NCBI GenBank assembly: GCA_034521445.1
Contig: JAXHMM010000006.1
Location: forward strand, 310,001-374,000
Length of the DNA: 64,000 nt
Reading direction: 5' to 3'
Source: Balneolaceae bacterium
GTDB taxonomy: Bacteria; Bacteroidota; Rhodothermia; Balneolales; Balneolaceae
The position numbers were made by a program, and so were the translations under genes. The first letter of the stretch is position 1. Each line of letters begins with the position of its first letter. Shown piece after piece: positions 63,947 through 64,000 of the stretch. The notes beneath the pieces are model-generated. The model was not told where the DNA came from, ran no database searches, and saw nothing but the letters and a program-made list of their open reading frames with translations.

Positions 63947-64000
63947 GTTGCCGCATATTAGGAATTGGGAACCGGGATTGGTTATTTGTGTGGAAGGTGT

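Overview
The window is a mostly GC-rich, gene-dense bacterial chromosome segment. The gene content points to the Bacteroidota/Rhodothermota/Balneolota side of the tree, most likely a Balneola- or Rhodothermus-like bacterium. The indications are a DUF4270 lipoprotein beside a short glycogen-synthase-like protein, a ComA-type phosphosulfolactate synthase, a SecA without the C-terminal zinc motif, AMP nucleosidase, and the near absence of Shine-Dalgarno sequences (a clear exception lies before the gene at 8846). This placement is inference; there is no rRNA in the window.

Layout. 1-5200: tail of a small membrane protein, a membrane-anchored peptidase-like protein, a 2H phosphoesterase, glutamate dehydrogenase, and a sodium:solute symporter preceded by an overlapping 32-residue membrane peptide. 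5200-14200 (+): branching enzyme, ComA, half-length glycogen-synthase-like protein, DUF4270 lipoprotein, outer-membrane barrel, TPR protein, Rho. 14195-17700 (-): miaA-purS-clpS-purQ-lptB-rhodanese. 17866-20719 (+): dnaN, SAM hydroxide adenosyltransferase, methyltransferase. 20721-24412 (-): argS, radC, AMP nucleosidase. 24418-28868 (+): Nudix, peroxiredoxin, topA, unknown gene. 28869-42200 (-): malic enzyme, M1 peptidase, recR-ybaB-dnaX, S9 peptidase, aminopeptidase P, an HsdR_N-like protein, and yidC-yidD-rnpA-rpmH. 42431-46618 (+): secA and a ROK glucokinase. 47141-49956: a MurF-like ligase with a membrane domain and a sugar-nucleotidyltransferase.

From about 46.6 kb the backbone is broken by AT-richer accessory DNA: an orphan VapB-like antitoxin (46.9-47.1 kb); a DinB-like fragment, a GHKL ATPase/STAS-like pair, a beta-propeller lipoprotein, an ECF sigma factor with a membrane partner, a membrane alpha/beta hydrolase, a frameshifted ACT-domain gene, a DUF1428 gene and an IS30 transposase remnant (50.0-58.4 kb); and a two-gene AbiE-like toxin-antitoxin candidate (59.5-61.2 kb). 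The last is bracketed by two copies of a repeat that match perfectly over 44 bp, lying exactly between the CDF transporter gene and the tRNA nucleotidyltransferase gene. The backbone then resumes with the tRNA nucleotidyltransferase and ispE.

Working together: dnaX/ybaB/recR and dnaN serve replication and repair; rpmH-rnpA-yidD-yidC and secA form the translation, tRNA-processing and protein-export core; purS/purQ, AMP nucleosidase, Nudix and the SAM hydrolase deal with nucleotides. The 5.2-12.8 kb cluster joins glycogen-type enzymes with cell-envelope proteins. The most notable observations are the repeat-flanked toxin-antitoxin island, the GHKL/STAS-like pair, the tiny symporter partner, the non-canonical GlgA-like protein next to ComA, and a DnaX without its zinc module. 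No tRNA, rRNA or CRISPR array was seen.
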